Positions 16,581 through 25,010 are shown, numbered from the stretch's first letter. The stretch is 64,000 bases of DNA from Bacteroides salyersiae WAL 10018 = DSM 18765 = JCM 12988 (GCF_000381365.1 NZ_KB905466.1:556744-620743); one strand, 5' to 3'. Program-made: numbers and translations. The notes: a model not told the origin generated them from the letters alone.

Positions 16581-16611
16581 AAAAGCCACAAATCATTGAT
16601 TTGTAGCTTTT
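16581..16611. terminator. Bidirectional terminator-like hairpin near the ICE right end
   Basis: Fifteen-base arms (16581-16595 and 16597-16611), one mismatch, begin with AAAAGC and end with GCTTTT. They are flanked by A-runs and T-runs, so both strands could terminate here. It sits just inside the inferred ICE/NBU2 junction. Confidence 0.65.
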
Positions 16612-16647
16612 TGTCCGTTTGCTGACCATTTCTGTCCAGCACGTTCA

Positions 16648-16669
16648 GCGGAGAGAAGGGCTCTCGAAC
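16648..16669. other. Candidate left attachment site of the NBU2-like element (shared ICE/NBU2 junction)
   Basis: GCGGAGAGA at 16648-16656 equals the first 9 bases of the 13-base 3'-end block of tRNA-Ser at 27880-27892, and TCGAAC recurs at the matching distance. Ungapped over 22 bases, 17 agree. The distance between the two sites, about 11.2 kb, fits NBU2. The core is not perfectly duplicated, which IntN1/IntDOT-type enzymes tolerate. Exact crossover point unknown. Confidence 0.65.
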
Positions 16670-16777
16670 TTATACTTTCACAGAATATCATAAAACTGCA
16701 AACGACTGATAATCAAGTGTAAATTACAATATAGAGTAAAAGTAAATGTTTCTAAATGTCTTTTGCTATCTCAATAA

Positions 16778-16817
16778 TTGGGTGTATATTTGGGTGTAGA
16801 ATTTCAAACGCACCCAA
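16778..16817. promoter_or_regulatory. Integrase arm-type repeats at the left NBU2 end
   Basis: TTGGGTGTA occurs at 16778-16786 and again at 16790-16798, 12 bp apart, and an inverted CACCCAA at 16811-16817. The same motif with the same 12-bp spacing occurs at the right end (27826 and 27838). I infer recombinase or excision-factor binding sites. They also lie in the integrase promoter region. Confidence 0.6.
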
Positions 16818-16819
16818 TT

Positions 16820-18103
16820 ATGAATATCAAGCGCAACATCATTTTTGCATTGGAGAGCCGGAAAAAGAACGGTGTGCCAATCGTAGAGAACGTACCCATC
16901 CGTATGCGTGTCATCTTTGCCAGCCAACGCATCGAGTTTACAACGGGCTACCGGATTGACGTAGCCAAATGGGATGCAGATAAGCAGCGGGTAAAGAACG
17001 GATGTACCAACAAGCTAAAGCAAAGTGCAGCCGAAATCAATACGGACTTGCTGAAATACTATGCCGAAATCCAGAATATTTTCAAGGAATTTGAGGTGCA
17101 GGAGGTCATGCCAACGACCCAACAGTTGAAGGAAGCTTTCAACATGAGAATGAAAGACACCAGCGAAGAACAGCCGGAAGAAGCCCCTGTCAGCTTTTGG
17201 GAGGTGTTCGATGAGTTTGTAAAAGAGTGCGGTAACCAGAATAACTGGACGGCATCCACCTATGAAAAATTTGCAGCAGTGAGGAACCACCTCAAAGAGT
17301 TCAAGGAGGATGCAACGTTCAACTATTTCAACGAGTTTGGATTGAACGAATACGTCAACTTCCTGCGTGACACCAAGGATATGAGAAACAGCACCATCGG
17401 CAAGCAAATGGGATTCCTCAAATGGTTCCTGCGCTGGAGCTTCAAGAAAGGACATCATCAGAACATTGCATACGATACGTTCAAACCGAAACTGAAAACC
17501 ACCTCGAAAAAAGTAATCTTCCTGACTTGGGATGAACTGAACAAGCTGAAAGACTACCAGATACCCAAGGATAAGCAATACCTGGAACGTGTGCGTGATG
17601 TTTTCCTGTTCTGCTGCTTTACGAGTTTGCGGTATTCGGATGTTCGCAATCTGAAAAGAAGCGATGTGAAGTCCGACCACATCGAAATAACCACAGTCAA
17701 GACTGCCGACAGCCTGACGATTGAACTGAACAAATACAGCAAAGCCATACTGGACAAATACAAGGACATCCATTTCGAGAATTACATGGCTCTGCCCGTC
17801 ATCAGCAACCAGAAGATGAACGATTACCTGAAAGAGCTGGGCGAACTGGCAGAAATCAACGAGCCTGTACGGGAAACCTACTACAAGGGAAATGAACGTA
17901 TTGATGAAGTCACACCCAAATACGCTTTGCTCAGTACCCATGCAGGAAGAAGGACATTCATCTGCAATGCGCTGGCTCTCGGAATCCCGGCACAGGTGGT
18001 CATGAAATGGACGGGACACAGCGACTACAAAGCTATGAAACCCTACATTGACATAGCGGATGATATTAAGGCAAATGCCATGAACAAGTTTAATCAACTA
18101 TAA
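16820..18103 (+). CDS. intN2: NBU2-type tyrosine integrase (IntN2-like)
   Basis: I start at the ATG at 16820 (MNIKRNIIFALESRKKNG), giving 427 residues; a longer frame from 16778 would begin within the arm repeats. N-terminal arm-binding domain, core-binding domain at about 125-235, catalytic domain after about 240. Catalytic residues: Arg in TSLRYSDVRNL, His/Arg in THAGRRTF, His in TGHSDYKAMKPY, with the Tyr of KPYIDI as nucleophile. Unlike the ICE integrase it keeps the first Arg. It should integrate this element at the 3' end of tRNA-Ser. Confidence 0.9.
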   Translation: MNIKRNIIFALESRKKNGVPIVENVPIRMRVIFASQRIEFTTGYRIDVAKWDADKQRVKNGCTNKLKQSAAEINTDLLKYYAEIQNIFKEFEVQEVMPTTQQLKEAFNMRMKDTSEEQPEEAPVSFWEVFDEFVKECGNQNNWTASTYEKFAAVRNHLKEFKEDATFNYFNEFGLNEYVNFLRDTKDMRNSTIGKQMGFLKWFLRWSFKKGHHQNIAYDTFKPKLKTTSKKVIFLTWDELNKLKDYQIPKDKQYLERVRDVFLFCCFTSLRYSDVRNLKRSDVKSDHIEITTVKTADSLTIELNKYSKAILDKYKDIHFENYMALPVISNQKMNDYLKELGELAEINEPVRETYYKGNERIDEVTPKYALLSTHAGRRTFICNALALGIPAQVVMKWTGHSDYKAMKPYIDIADDIKANAMNKFNQL

Positions 18104-18166
18104 AAGTATCAAACAGTTTCATAGATAGTTACCAATGACTATATTTGTAGAAATTATCATCACAAT

Positions 18167-19462
18167 ATGAGCAACAAGGAATCCAACATAGAGAAAACGA
18201 ATTTTGATACATTCATACAAGCGGTCGGTTCGGAAATAGAACAGGCACAAGTAAGGCTGATTGTTGCAGCCAATGCACAAATGCTGTTCCATTACTGGAA
18301 GATAGGCAATTACATCCTTTATCACCAGCAGCTGCACGGATGGGGAAGCAAAATCATCAAGCAGTTGGCAAAGGCTATCCGACTGCATTACCCTGAAAAG
18401 AAAGGCTATTCGGAACGTAACCTTACCTATATGTGCCAGTTTGCAAAAGCATATCCTTTAAGAGCGTTGCAAAGTTTCATAGAAACAGATGCAAGCCTGT
18501 CTGTCCCAACCATACAGAGTGTGACCAATGAAGTATTAAAACTGAATGACAAGCAATTTACGCAGGAACTTACTGCGCAAATACAATCGATTGATTGTCA
18601 ATCATTAGCAATTACGCAGGAAGTTCCTGCGCAATTTGAAGATGTGGGAAAAACCGTGTCTGCCATTTACAGGATGGGAATCAGGGAAATAGAAGAAGTT
18701 TTCTTGACCTCTCCTATAGCCAAAATAAACTGGACAAGCCAAATGACTATACTTGACAGTTCGCTACCTTTAGGTCTAAGCTACTGGTACATGAAGCAGT
18801 CTGTGGAAATAGGATGGAGCAGCAATGTATTGAAAATGCAAATTGACAGTGATTTGTATAGCCGACAAATCAGCAACAACAAGGTAAACAATTTCACGAC
18901 CACACTTCCGGCTCCACAAAGCGACCTTGCCAATTACCTACTCAAAGACCCGTACATCTTTGATTTGGCAGGAGCCAAAGAAAAAGCAGACGAAAGGGAT
19001 ATTGAAGAACAGCTGGTGAAACACGTTACCCGCTACCTGTTGGAAATGGGCAACGGTTTTGCCTTCGTTGCCCGGCAGAAGCACTTCCAAGTCGGAAACA
19101 GCGATTTCTTTGCCGACCTGATTCTATATTCCATTCCGTTGCACGCATATATCGTGGTAGAATTAAAGGCTACCCCATTCAAACCGGAGTATGCAGGACA
19201 ACTGAACTTCTACATCAATGTGGTGGATGATAAACTGAGGGGAGAGAATGACAACAAGACTATCGGGTTGTTGCTATGCAAGGGAAAAGACGAAGTTGTG
19301 GCACAATACGCATTGACAGGCTATGACCAGCCCATCGGCATCAGCGATTACCAATTGAGCAAAGCGATTCCCGAGAAACTGAAATCAGCGTTGCCCAGCG
19401 TGGAAGAAGTGGAAGAAGAACTGGCCTCTTTCCTTGACAAAGACAATAACACTCAAAAATAG
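18167..19462 (+). CDS. DUF1016 (YhcG-type) PD-(D/E)XK nuclease-like protein
   Basis: The 431-residue protein has an N-terminal DUF1016_N helical region (WKIGNYILYHQQ..GWGSKIIKQLAK...YSERNLTYMCQF) and a C-terminal nuclease-fold domain. The catalytic-type pattern is DFFADLILYS then VVELKATPFKPEYAGQLNFY, that is D-x(n)-ELK. YhcG-type proteins are widespread near mobile elements; the biological role is not settled. A stretch at about 120-155 has two related repeats (AQIQSIDCQSLAITQEVPAQ). It starts 63 bp after the integrase and is followed 8 bp later by another gene, suggesting a two-gene unit. Confidence 0.85.
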   Translation: MSNKESNIEKTNFDTFIQAVGSEIEQAQVRLIVAANAQMLFHYWKIGNYILYHQQLHGWGSKIIKQLAKAIRLHYPEKKGYSERNLTYMCQFAKAYPLRALQSFIETDASLSVPTIQSVTNEVLKLNDKQFTQELTAQIQSIDCQSLAITQEVPAQFEDVGKTVSAIYRMGIREIEEVFLTSPIAKINWTSQMTILDSSLPLGLSYWYMKQSVEIGWSSNVLKMQIDSDLYSRQISNNKVNNFTTTLPAPQSDLANYLLKDPYIFDLAGAKEKADERDIEEQLVKHVTRYLLEMGNGFAFVARQKHFQVGNSDFFADLILYSIPLHAYIVVELKATPFKPEYAGQLNFYINVVDDKLRGENDNKTIGLLLCKGKDEVVAQYALTGYDQPIGISDYQLSKAIPEKLKSALPSVEEVEEELASFLDKDNNTQK

Positions 19463-19470
19463 TTGCGTCC

Positions 19471-20514
19471 ATGAAAGATGTAATTACAACGCTGATTCCC
19501 CGATACGGAGAATTGAACAGAATATATAAAGACTGGTTTGATAATAAAGGTTTCTCTTTTGAAAAGCAGAAATTCATTACCAAGTTCTATCTGGACTACA
19601 ATGATGTAACGGTTCTTGAAACAGCCATTCTTGAACTGGTGTTTCATCTTCCACAGGAGCAATACACACTGATTCTGAATAGCCTGAAAAAGGAAGTATG
19701 CGAAAACATAAGTTATTACAAGAAAGGATGTATGCCGGATGAACAGACCGTTTACAATATCTGCTTCCGAGTTTCAGAAATCTATAAAGAAGCCATAGAA
19801 GAACAGCAATACAAGACGACCAAGCTCCATGCTCCGCTAAACGAAGCATACCACCGATACGATTCCATAGGTTATCGGGAACACACTGCAGAGGATGAAA
19901 AGCGTGCGGAAATGGAATATGAACGGTGCAAAGATGAATACGAGGAGAAAAAAAACAAGCTGACCGAACTCTACGATCTGCAAAAACAGACCAGAGAGAA
20001 AGCCCTGCAATATGCAAAAAGCCGTTTCAATGAAATCTATCGGCTGGGCTGCCACCTCAAAGAGACATTGGCGAAATATGTATTTGATGAAACAAACGAG
20101 CCGGAAGAGCCAGCCGAACAAGAACCAAATGCCCCCAACATACAGGAAGAAGTGCTGGGAACGAAACAGACTGAGTATTTCAATATGGAACTGCTTTCGC
20201 TCATTCATGTAACCTGCGTGGGAGAACAGTTCGAGAATATTTCCGAACATGATTTCTATACCTGCATGAACCTGCTACCAAGCGACACCAAACCCCAAAT
20301 CAGACCGAGAGAAAAAATACGTACCTGCTATCTGATATTCCTGATGAGCGAAAAACTGCCCAAACAGGACAGGGAGAATTGGAAGAGGAATATCCTGAAA
20401 ATATTGGATATTGAGGAAAGCTACTACAAGTCAAAGTACAAAGAGCCTGTTTCCGATTTCCCCAGTGACAGCAACCGGAAATTTGCCAAAGAAATGGATG
20501 GTATATTCCGATAA
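19471..20514 (+). CDS. Unrecognised 347-residue protein with long coiled coil
   Basis: I do not recognise a family. The protein is soluble and has a charged, Glu/Lys-rich coiled coil at about 125-185 (EDEKRAEMEYERCKDEYEEKK and following). Residues 1-110 form a helical N-terminal part and the C-terminal part (about 235-347) is also helical. It begins 8 bp after the DUF1016 gene and ends before a clear terminator, so both are in one transcript and may act together. The name RteC was considered because of general size and composition, but I cannot support it. Confidence 0.7.
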   Translation: MKDVITTLIPRYGELNRIYKDWFDNKGFSFEKQKFITKFYLDYNDVTVLETAILELVFHLPQEQYTLILNSLKKEVCENISYYKKGCMPDEQTVYNICFRVSEIYKEAIEEQQYKTTKLHAPLNEAYHRYDSIGYREHTAEDEKRAEMEYERCKDEYEEKKNKLTELYDLQKQTREKALQYAKSRFNEIYRLGCHLKETLAKYVFDETNEPEEPAEQEPNAPNIQEEVLGTKQTEYFNMELLSLIHVTCVGEQFENISEHDFYTCMNLLPSDTKPQIRPREKIRTCYLIFLMSEKLPKQDRENWKRNILKILDIEESYYKSKYKEPVSDFPSDSNRKFAKEMDGIFR

Positions 20515-20554
20515 TCTGTGATATGCCCTGACATTTTACGAAACAACCACTTTT

Positions 20555-20590
20555 ACCACTCAAATTAAATTTTTGAGTGGTATTTTTATT
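20555..20590 (+). terminator. Intrinsic terminator after the DUF1016 pair
   Basis: A perfect 10-bp stem (ACCACTCAAA at 20555-20564 with TTTGAGTGGT at 20572-20581) is followed by ATTTTTATT. It lies 41 bp after the upstream stop. Confidence 0.8.
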
Positions 20591-20661
20591 ATCTGATATT
20601 CAGATAAATAACAAGATATTCCATTTATATCAACCACATCCTTACCACTTACAACCCTACC

Positions 20662-20669
20662 TAATTTTG
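20662..20669 (+). promoter_or_regulatory. Promoter -7 box for the NBU2 replication/mobilization genes
   Basis: TAATTTTG matches the Bacteroides -7 consensus TAnnTTTG and lies 69 bp upstream of the DUF3853 gene. It follows a terminator, so it probably starts the rep-primase-mob transcript. Confidence 0.6.
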
Positions 20670-20738
20670 CATCGTTCGAGAACAGAGATAACAGCCAGTG
20701 CGCAGGGCTGATTGTTAAACGACTAAATAGATTGAACG

Positions 20739-21047
20739 ATGAAAAATCTTCAAGAATTATTATCAAAACCCGTCTGGCAGATGACAGGTGAAGAGTTCAT
20801 ATTCCTAAGTAAGCACGCTTCCCGTCAAACGGAAACGCAGCCACAGCCCATTACAGACACAGAAAGAAAATATGTGTACGGAATACTGGGCATAGCCAAA
20901 CTGTTCGGGTGCAGCCTACCCACCGCCAACCGTATCAAGAAAAGCGGAAAGATTGACAAGGCAATCACTCAGATAGGACGTAAGATTATCGTGGATGTTG
21001 AGCTTGCCCTTGAACTGGCTGGAAAGAAAACAGGAGGACGGAAATAA
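20739..21047 (+). CDS. DUF3853 family protein with helix-turn-helix-like segment
   Basis: The 102-residue protein has a DUF3853-like body. Its segment YGILGIAKLFGCSLPTANRIKKSGKIDKAITQIGRK looks like a winged or excisionase-type helix-turn-helix. Such small proteins precede RepA/RecA-like ATPase genes in Bacteroides mobilizable units, where they may regulate replication or excision. It is 8 bp upstream of the ATPase gene. Function is inferred from fold and context only. Confidence 0.75.
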   Translation: MKNLQELLSKPVWQMTGEEFIFLSKHASRQTETQPQPITDTERKYVYGILGIAKLFGCSLPTANRIKKSGKIDKAITQIGRKIIVDVELALELAGKKTGGRK

Positions 21048-21055
21048 CGGGAGGC

Positions 21056-22138
21056 ATGGCTATGGACTATATGAAAGAGACTAAGGAAATATCGGCTGAA
21101 GAAGCCATAATCCTTTGGCAAGCCTCACGTTTGAGCCTGTCGAAAAGTTATGAGAAAGCACCTGAAATCCTTAAAGTACATGATTCTGTCATTGGGACAT
21201 TGGGTAATTTCAGCGCATCCATCGGCAAAGCCAAAAGTAAAAAAACGTTCAATGTATCGGCTATCGTAGCCGCTGCATTGAAGAACGGCACAGTGCTGCG
21301 GTATGTGGCTGAACTGCCTGAAGATAAGCGGAAAGTGCTTTATGTTGATACAGAGCAAAGCCCTTACCATTGTCTGAAAGTCATGACGCGCATTTTGCGA
21401 ATGGCTGGTTTGCCAGATGATAGGGACAATGAGAATCTTGAATTTCTTGCCTTAAGAAAATACACGCCTGAGCAGCGTATCAGGATTGTGGAACAGGCTA
21501 TTTACAATACACCCGAAATCGGTCTTGTAATTATAGACGGCATACGGGATATGGTGTATGACATCAACAGCCCCAGTGAATCAACACGCATCATATCCAA
21601 GCTGATGCAGTGGACGGACGACAGGCAGATACATATCCATACGATACTGCATCAGAACAAAGGGGATGAGAACGCAAGAGGGCACATTGGTACGGAGTTG
21701 AACAACAAGGCGGAAACCGTATTGCAGGTAGAAAAGGACAAGGGCAACGGTGACATCAGCCATGTTTCAGCCATTCACATCCGGGCAATGGACTTTGAGC
21801 CTTTCGCATTCCGTATCAACGACAAAGCCCTTCCCGAACTCATTGAGGGATACAAACCTGAAACAAAGAAGCCGGGAAGACCCGAAGAAGAGAAGTTCGA
21901 CCCTTACAGGCATATCACCGAGCAGCAGCACCGTATCGCATTGGAAGCCGTTTTCGGGCTGAAAGAGGAATACGGCTACAAGGAACTGGAAGATGCCTTA
22001 ATCAAGACCTATATGTCAGTGGGTGTAAAGTTGAACCATAAAAAGGCGGTATCGCTCATCACCATGCTCCGCAACAAACGGATGATAGTGCAGGAGACAG
22101 GCAGAAAATACACATTCATGCCTGACTTCCACTATTAG
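21056..22138 (+). CDS. RepA/RecA-like AAA ATPase of the mobilizable unit
   Basis: The 360-residue protein has a RecA-like core: a P-loop-like ASIGKAKSKKTF at about 55-66, Walker B GLVIIDGIRDM at about 160-170, and a following HQNK. The P-loop is unusual, with the glycine-rich part reduced (SIGKAKSKKT instead of GxxGxGKT). The C-terminal 110 residues look like a winged-helix tail. Starts at 21056, 21062 or 21071 are possible. It is followed by iteron-like repeats and a primase-like gene, so a role in replication of the excised circle is likely (inference). Confidence 0.75.
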   Translation: MAMDYMKETKEISAEEAIILWQASRLSLSKSYEKAPEILKVHDSVIGTLGNFSASIGKAKSKKTFNVSAIVAAALKNGTVLRYVAELPEDKRKVLYVDTEQSPYHCLKVMTRILRMAGLPDDRDNENLEFLALRKYTPEQRIRIVEQAIYNTPEIGLVIIDGIRDMVYDINSPSESTRIISKLMQWTDDRQIHIHTILHQNKGDENARGHIGTELNNKAETVLQVEKDKGNGDISHVSAIHIRAMDFEPFAFRINDKALPELIEGYKPETKKPGRPEEEKFDPYRHITEQQHRIALEAVFGLKEEYGYKELEDALIKTYMSVGVKLNHKKAVSLITMLRNKRMIVQETGRKYTFMPDFHY

Positions 22139-22151
22139 CCCATTTCCCTGC

Positions 22152-22274
22152 AATCACTTCACTTTATTCTCGGGGTGTATATATTAGGAATATAGTGAAG
22201 TGCTTGGGGAATGGGACTAAATCACTTCACTTTATTACCGTATCCTATATATACGAGAATTTAGTGAAGTGATT
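22152..22274. repeat. Iteron-like repeats, candidate replication origin of the NBU2-like element
   Basis: The motif AATCACTTCACTTTATT occurs at 22152-22168 and, identically, at 22220-22236. Inverted copies containing AGTGAAGTG lie at about 22190-22202 and 22261-22274. So two direct copies each face an inverted copy and could fold as two successive hairpins. An outer pair CCCATTTCCC / GGGGAATGGG frames the first. The block fills the gap between the ATPase and primase-like genes, where a replication origin or a Rep-binding operator would be expected. No gene is present here. Confidence 0.6.
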
Positions 22275-22350
22275 ATAGACCGTACTTCCTAAAAAGGTAC
22301 GGGCAAAAAGAAAAATAAACCAATTCACCAACTACTAAAACAATCATTTT

Positions 22351-23307
22351 ATGGATATACAGACAGCCAAGCAAATCAGAATAGCGGATTATCTGCATAG
22401 TTTAGGATATTCTCCCGTCAAGCAACAAGGTGTCAATCTGTGGTATAAATCACCGTTAAGGGAAGAAGCCGAAGCCTCGTTCAAGGTAAATACCGAACGT
22501 GAACAATGGTATGACTTCGGTTTGGGTAAAGGTGGTGGTATCATAGAACTGGCTGCACACCTGTACGCTACCGACCATGTACCTTACATCTTGAAACGGA
22601 TAGCAGAGCAGACACCGCACGTGCGCCCGGTATCTTTCTCTTTTGGAAAGCAAAACTCTTCCGAGCCGAGCTTCCAACAGTTGGAGATTGTTCCGCTGTC
22701 ATCTACTGCCCTGCTTGCCTACTTACAAGGTAGAGGAATTAACATAAAACTGGCGAAAAGAGAATGTAGTGAAGCACGTTTCACTCACAACGGCAAGCGG
22801 TACTTTGCCATCGCCTTTCCCAATGGTTCGTGTGGATATGAAATCCGCAACCGCTATTTCAAGGGCTGCATCGCCCCAAAGGAAATCTCCCACATCAGGC
22901 AGTCGGGAAAAGCGAGGAATACCTGTTATGTGTTCGAGGGATTTATGGACTACCTCTCCTTTTTGACATTGAGACAAGAGAGCTGCCCAAATTATCCGGA
23001 ATTGGACGGGCAGGACTACATTGTATTGAACTCCGTATCGAATGTAAACAAGGCTCTCTATCCGTTGGGCAATTACGAACGCATCCACTGCTTTTTCGAC
23101 AACGACCATGCAGGACTGGAAGCACTCCGGCAAATCCGCATGGAATACGGCAGAGAGCGGTACATCCGGGACGCTTCGCAGATTTACAGAGGATGCAAGG
23201 ACTTGAACGAATACTTACAGAAACAGATTGAAAGAAAAAGGCAGCTCCAGTCCGCCAAAGGGGTGCGCAGCCAATCACCGGAAAAGAAGAACGGCTTCCA
23301 GTTATAG
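22351..23307 (+). CDS. Primase-like protein (CHC2-type N-terminus plus Toprim)
   Basis: The 318-residue protein has an N-terminal zinc-finger-like primase segment (LWYKSPLREE...SFKVNTEREQWYDFGLGKGGGIIELA) and a C-terminal Toprim domain. The Toprim motifs are the Glu in YVFEGFMDYLS and DND in FFDNDHAG. The zinc-ligand cysteines of normal CHC2 primases are replaced: the WYxFGxGKGG skeleton remains but reads WYDFGLGKGG. It resembles PrmN1-type proteins of NBU elements, thought to help prime replication or transferred-strand synthesis. It lies just before the oriT-like DNA and relaxase. Confidence 0.8.
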   Translation: MDIQTAKQIRIADYLHSLGYSPVKQQGVNLWYKSPLREEAEASFKVNTEREQWYDFGLGKGGGIIELAAHLYATDHVPYILKRIAEQTPHVRPVSFSFGKQNSSEPSFQQLEIVPLSSTALLAYLQGRGINIKLAKRECSEARFTHNGKRYFAIAFPNGSCGYEIRNRYFKGCIAPKEISHIRQSGKARNTCYVFEGFMDYLSFLTLRQESCPNYPELDGQDYIVLNSVSNVNKALYPLGNYERIHCFFDNDHAGLEALRQIRMEYGRERYIRDASQIYRGCKDLNEYLQKQIERKRQLQSAKGVRSQSPEKKNGFQL

Positions 23308-23436
23308 CCCACTATAACTACACGCTTCGCTTTCGTAGTTGTGGGCTCTCCCGAGGGGATTAGGGCTTTGCCCTAATGACCCACTCAGGGCGTTTCACCC
23401 CTGAGAACCCCGAGCAAAGAGTGACCCTCTCTTTGC
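23307..23436. other. Structured region upstream of the relaxase gene, candidate oriT
   Basis: Four successive hairpins occur: GCCCAC + AACTAC pairing with GTAGTTGTGGGC (23307-23346, 3-nt bulge); ATTAGGGC/GCCCTAAT (23359-23377); CTCAGGG/CCCTGAG (23384-23405); GCAAAGAG/CTCTTTGC (23414-23436). Stems are GC-rich and lie directly upstream of a MobV relaxase gene, the usual place of oriT in Bacteroides mobilizable elements. The nick site cannot be placed by eye. From 23437 to 23518 I see only short repeats. Confidence 0.6.
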
Positions 23437-23518
23437 AATCTCCGCTTATGGGTTACCCCTAAGAACCCCTCTGCGAAAGCGAGCAAAGTAAATCAATTGT
23501 AAACAAAGGAAAGAAGCT

Positions 23519-24922
23519 ATGGCAACAAAATCAAGCATACATATCAAGCCTTGCAACATCGCATCGAGCGAGGCACACAACCGAAGGACTGCCGAGTATA
23601 TGCGTAATATCGGGGAGTCCAGAATCTATGTCATTCCCGAACTTTCCACCGATAACGAACAGTGGATAAATCCCGACTTCGGCACTCCCGAACTGCGAAC
23701 TCATTATGACAATATCAAGCAAATGGTCAAGGAAAAGACCGAACGTGCCATGCAGGAAAAGGAAAGGGAACGCAAGGGAAAGAATGGAAAGATTATCAAG
23801 GTGGCGGGATGCTCACCCATCCGTGAAGGAGTATTGCTTATCAGACCGGACACCACACTGGCTGATGTACGCAAATTCGGTGAAGAGTGCCAAAGACGCT
23901 GGGGCATCACTCCGCTACAGATTTTCCTGCATAAAGACGAAGGGCATTGGCTGAACGGTCAGCCGGAAGCAGAAGACAAGGAGAGCTTCCAAGTCGGTAA
24001 CAGATGGTTCAAACCAAATTATCATGCTCATGTCGTATTCGACTGGATGAACCATGAAACTGGAAAGAGCCGAAAGCTCAATGACGAGGATATGGCAACC
24101 ATGCAGACCCTTGCTTCCGATATTCTCCTGATGGAACGTGGACAGGCAAAAGCTGTCACAGGTAAAGAGCATCTGGAACGAAATGATTTCATCATTGAGA
24201 AGCAGAAAGCCGAACTGCAACGTATAGAGGAAACCAAGCGACACAAGGAACAACAAGTAAGCCTTGCCGAACAGGAACTCAAACAGGTAAAAGCAGAGAT
24301 ACGCACGGACAAACTAAAGAAAACAGCCACCAATGCTGCTACCGCCATAGCAAGCGGTGTAGGTTCTCTTTTCGGAAGCGGTAAGCTGAAAGAACTGGAA
24401 CATCACATCGAGCAGCTACATCAGGAAATTACCAAACGGGACAAAGCTACTGATGAATTAAAAATTCAGATACAACAAATACAGGAACAGCATAGCAGAC
24501 AAATTCGTAATCTTCAAAGAATACATAATCAAGAACTTGAAGCCAAAGACAAGGAAATATCACGATTGAGCACCTTGCTTGAAAAAGCCCACAAATGGTT
24601 TCCCATGTTCAAAGAGATGTTGAGAATGGAAAAATTATGCGCTGTTATCGGGTTTACCAAAGACATGATAGAAAACCTCTTGACAAAGAAAGAATCCATA
24701 CAATGTAGTGGCAAAATTTATTCCGAAGAACACAGGTGGAAATTTGACATCAAGAATGATATTTTTAGGGTTGAGAAACATCCGATGGATAGTGGTAAGC
24801 TTATGCTGACCATAAACCGACAACCCATAGTACAATGGTTTAAGGAACAATGGGAAAAGTTACAGCAGAATCTACGTAACTCGGTGCAGAGAGAGCAAAA
24901 ATCCAGAGGATTTAGAATATAG
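23519..24922 (+). CDS. mob: MobV/Pre-type relaxase
   Basis: The 467-residue protein starts IHIKPCNIASSEAHNRR, the Bacteroides MobV style. The relaxase part (about 1-215) contains FLHKDEGHW and the metal-binding-type NYHAHVVFDW, typical of the Pre/Mob family that nicks oriT and leads the DNA strand into the recipient. Residues about 230-365 are a long coiled coil rich in Glu, Lys and Gln. The C-terminal 100 residues have no clear motif. It is the only relaxase gene in the element and depends on the conjugation pore of a co-resident ICE. Confidence 0.9.
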   Translation: MATKSSIHIKPCNIASSEAHNRRTAEYMRNIGESRIYVIPELSTDNEQWINPDFGTPELRTHYDNIKQMVKEKTERAMQEKERERKGKNGKIIKVAGCSPIREGVLLIRPDTTLADVRKFGEECQRRWGITPLQIFLHKDEGHWLNGQPEAEDKESFQVGNRWFKPNYHAHVVFDWMNHETGKSRKLNDEDMATMQTLASDILLMERGQAKAVTGKEHLERNDFIIEKQKAELQRIEETKRHKEQQVSLAEQELKQVKAEIRTDKLKKTATNAATAIASGVGSLFGSGKLKELEHHIEQLHQEITKRDKATDELKIQIQQIQEQHSRQIRNLQRIHNQELEAKDKEISRLSTLLEKAHKWFPMFKEMLRMEKLCAVIGFTKDMIENLLTKKESIQCSGKIYSEEHRWKFDIKNDIFRVEKHPMDSGKLMLTINRQPIVQWFKEQWEKLQQNLRNSVQREQKSRGFRI

Positions 24923-25010
24923 AATAGCCTATTATTAATAAAATCAAGTATCTATGCATCCAAACAGATTGTTTTTATTACAGAATCAAAATCCTAAGAA
25001 TTTATAAAAA

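Larger units (their letters stand above)
1..16647. mobile_element. CTnDOT-like integrative conjugative element (partial, integrase-proximal end)
   Basis: Only the right part of the element is in the window. It contains the Bacteroides-type tra operon on the plus strand, followed by DUF3873, ardA, an ORF6N regulator and a tyrosine integrase on the minus strand. The integrase lies about 270 bp from a tRNA-like sequence at 16648 that I take as the right end. Codons are visibly more GC-rich than in the chromosomal part of the window, which fits transfer. The left end and the regulatory, excision and relaxase genes are outside the window. The right boundary is inferred, not proven. Confidence 0.8.

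Noticed and set aside
17015..18097. 360-codon minus-strand ORF opposite the NBU2-type integrase
   Set aside because: The plus strand encodes a full integrase with all catalytic residues; the antisense ORF is a shadow.
19471..20514. RteC-type regulator
   Set aside because: Size and location are not enough; I could not see RteC domain features, so it is left as unknown.
22152..22274. CRISPR-like array
   Set aside because: Only two direct repeats plus inverted copies; spacing and structure fit iterons or hairpins, and no cas gene is near.
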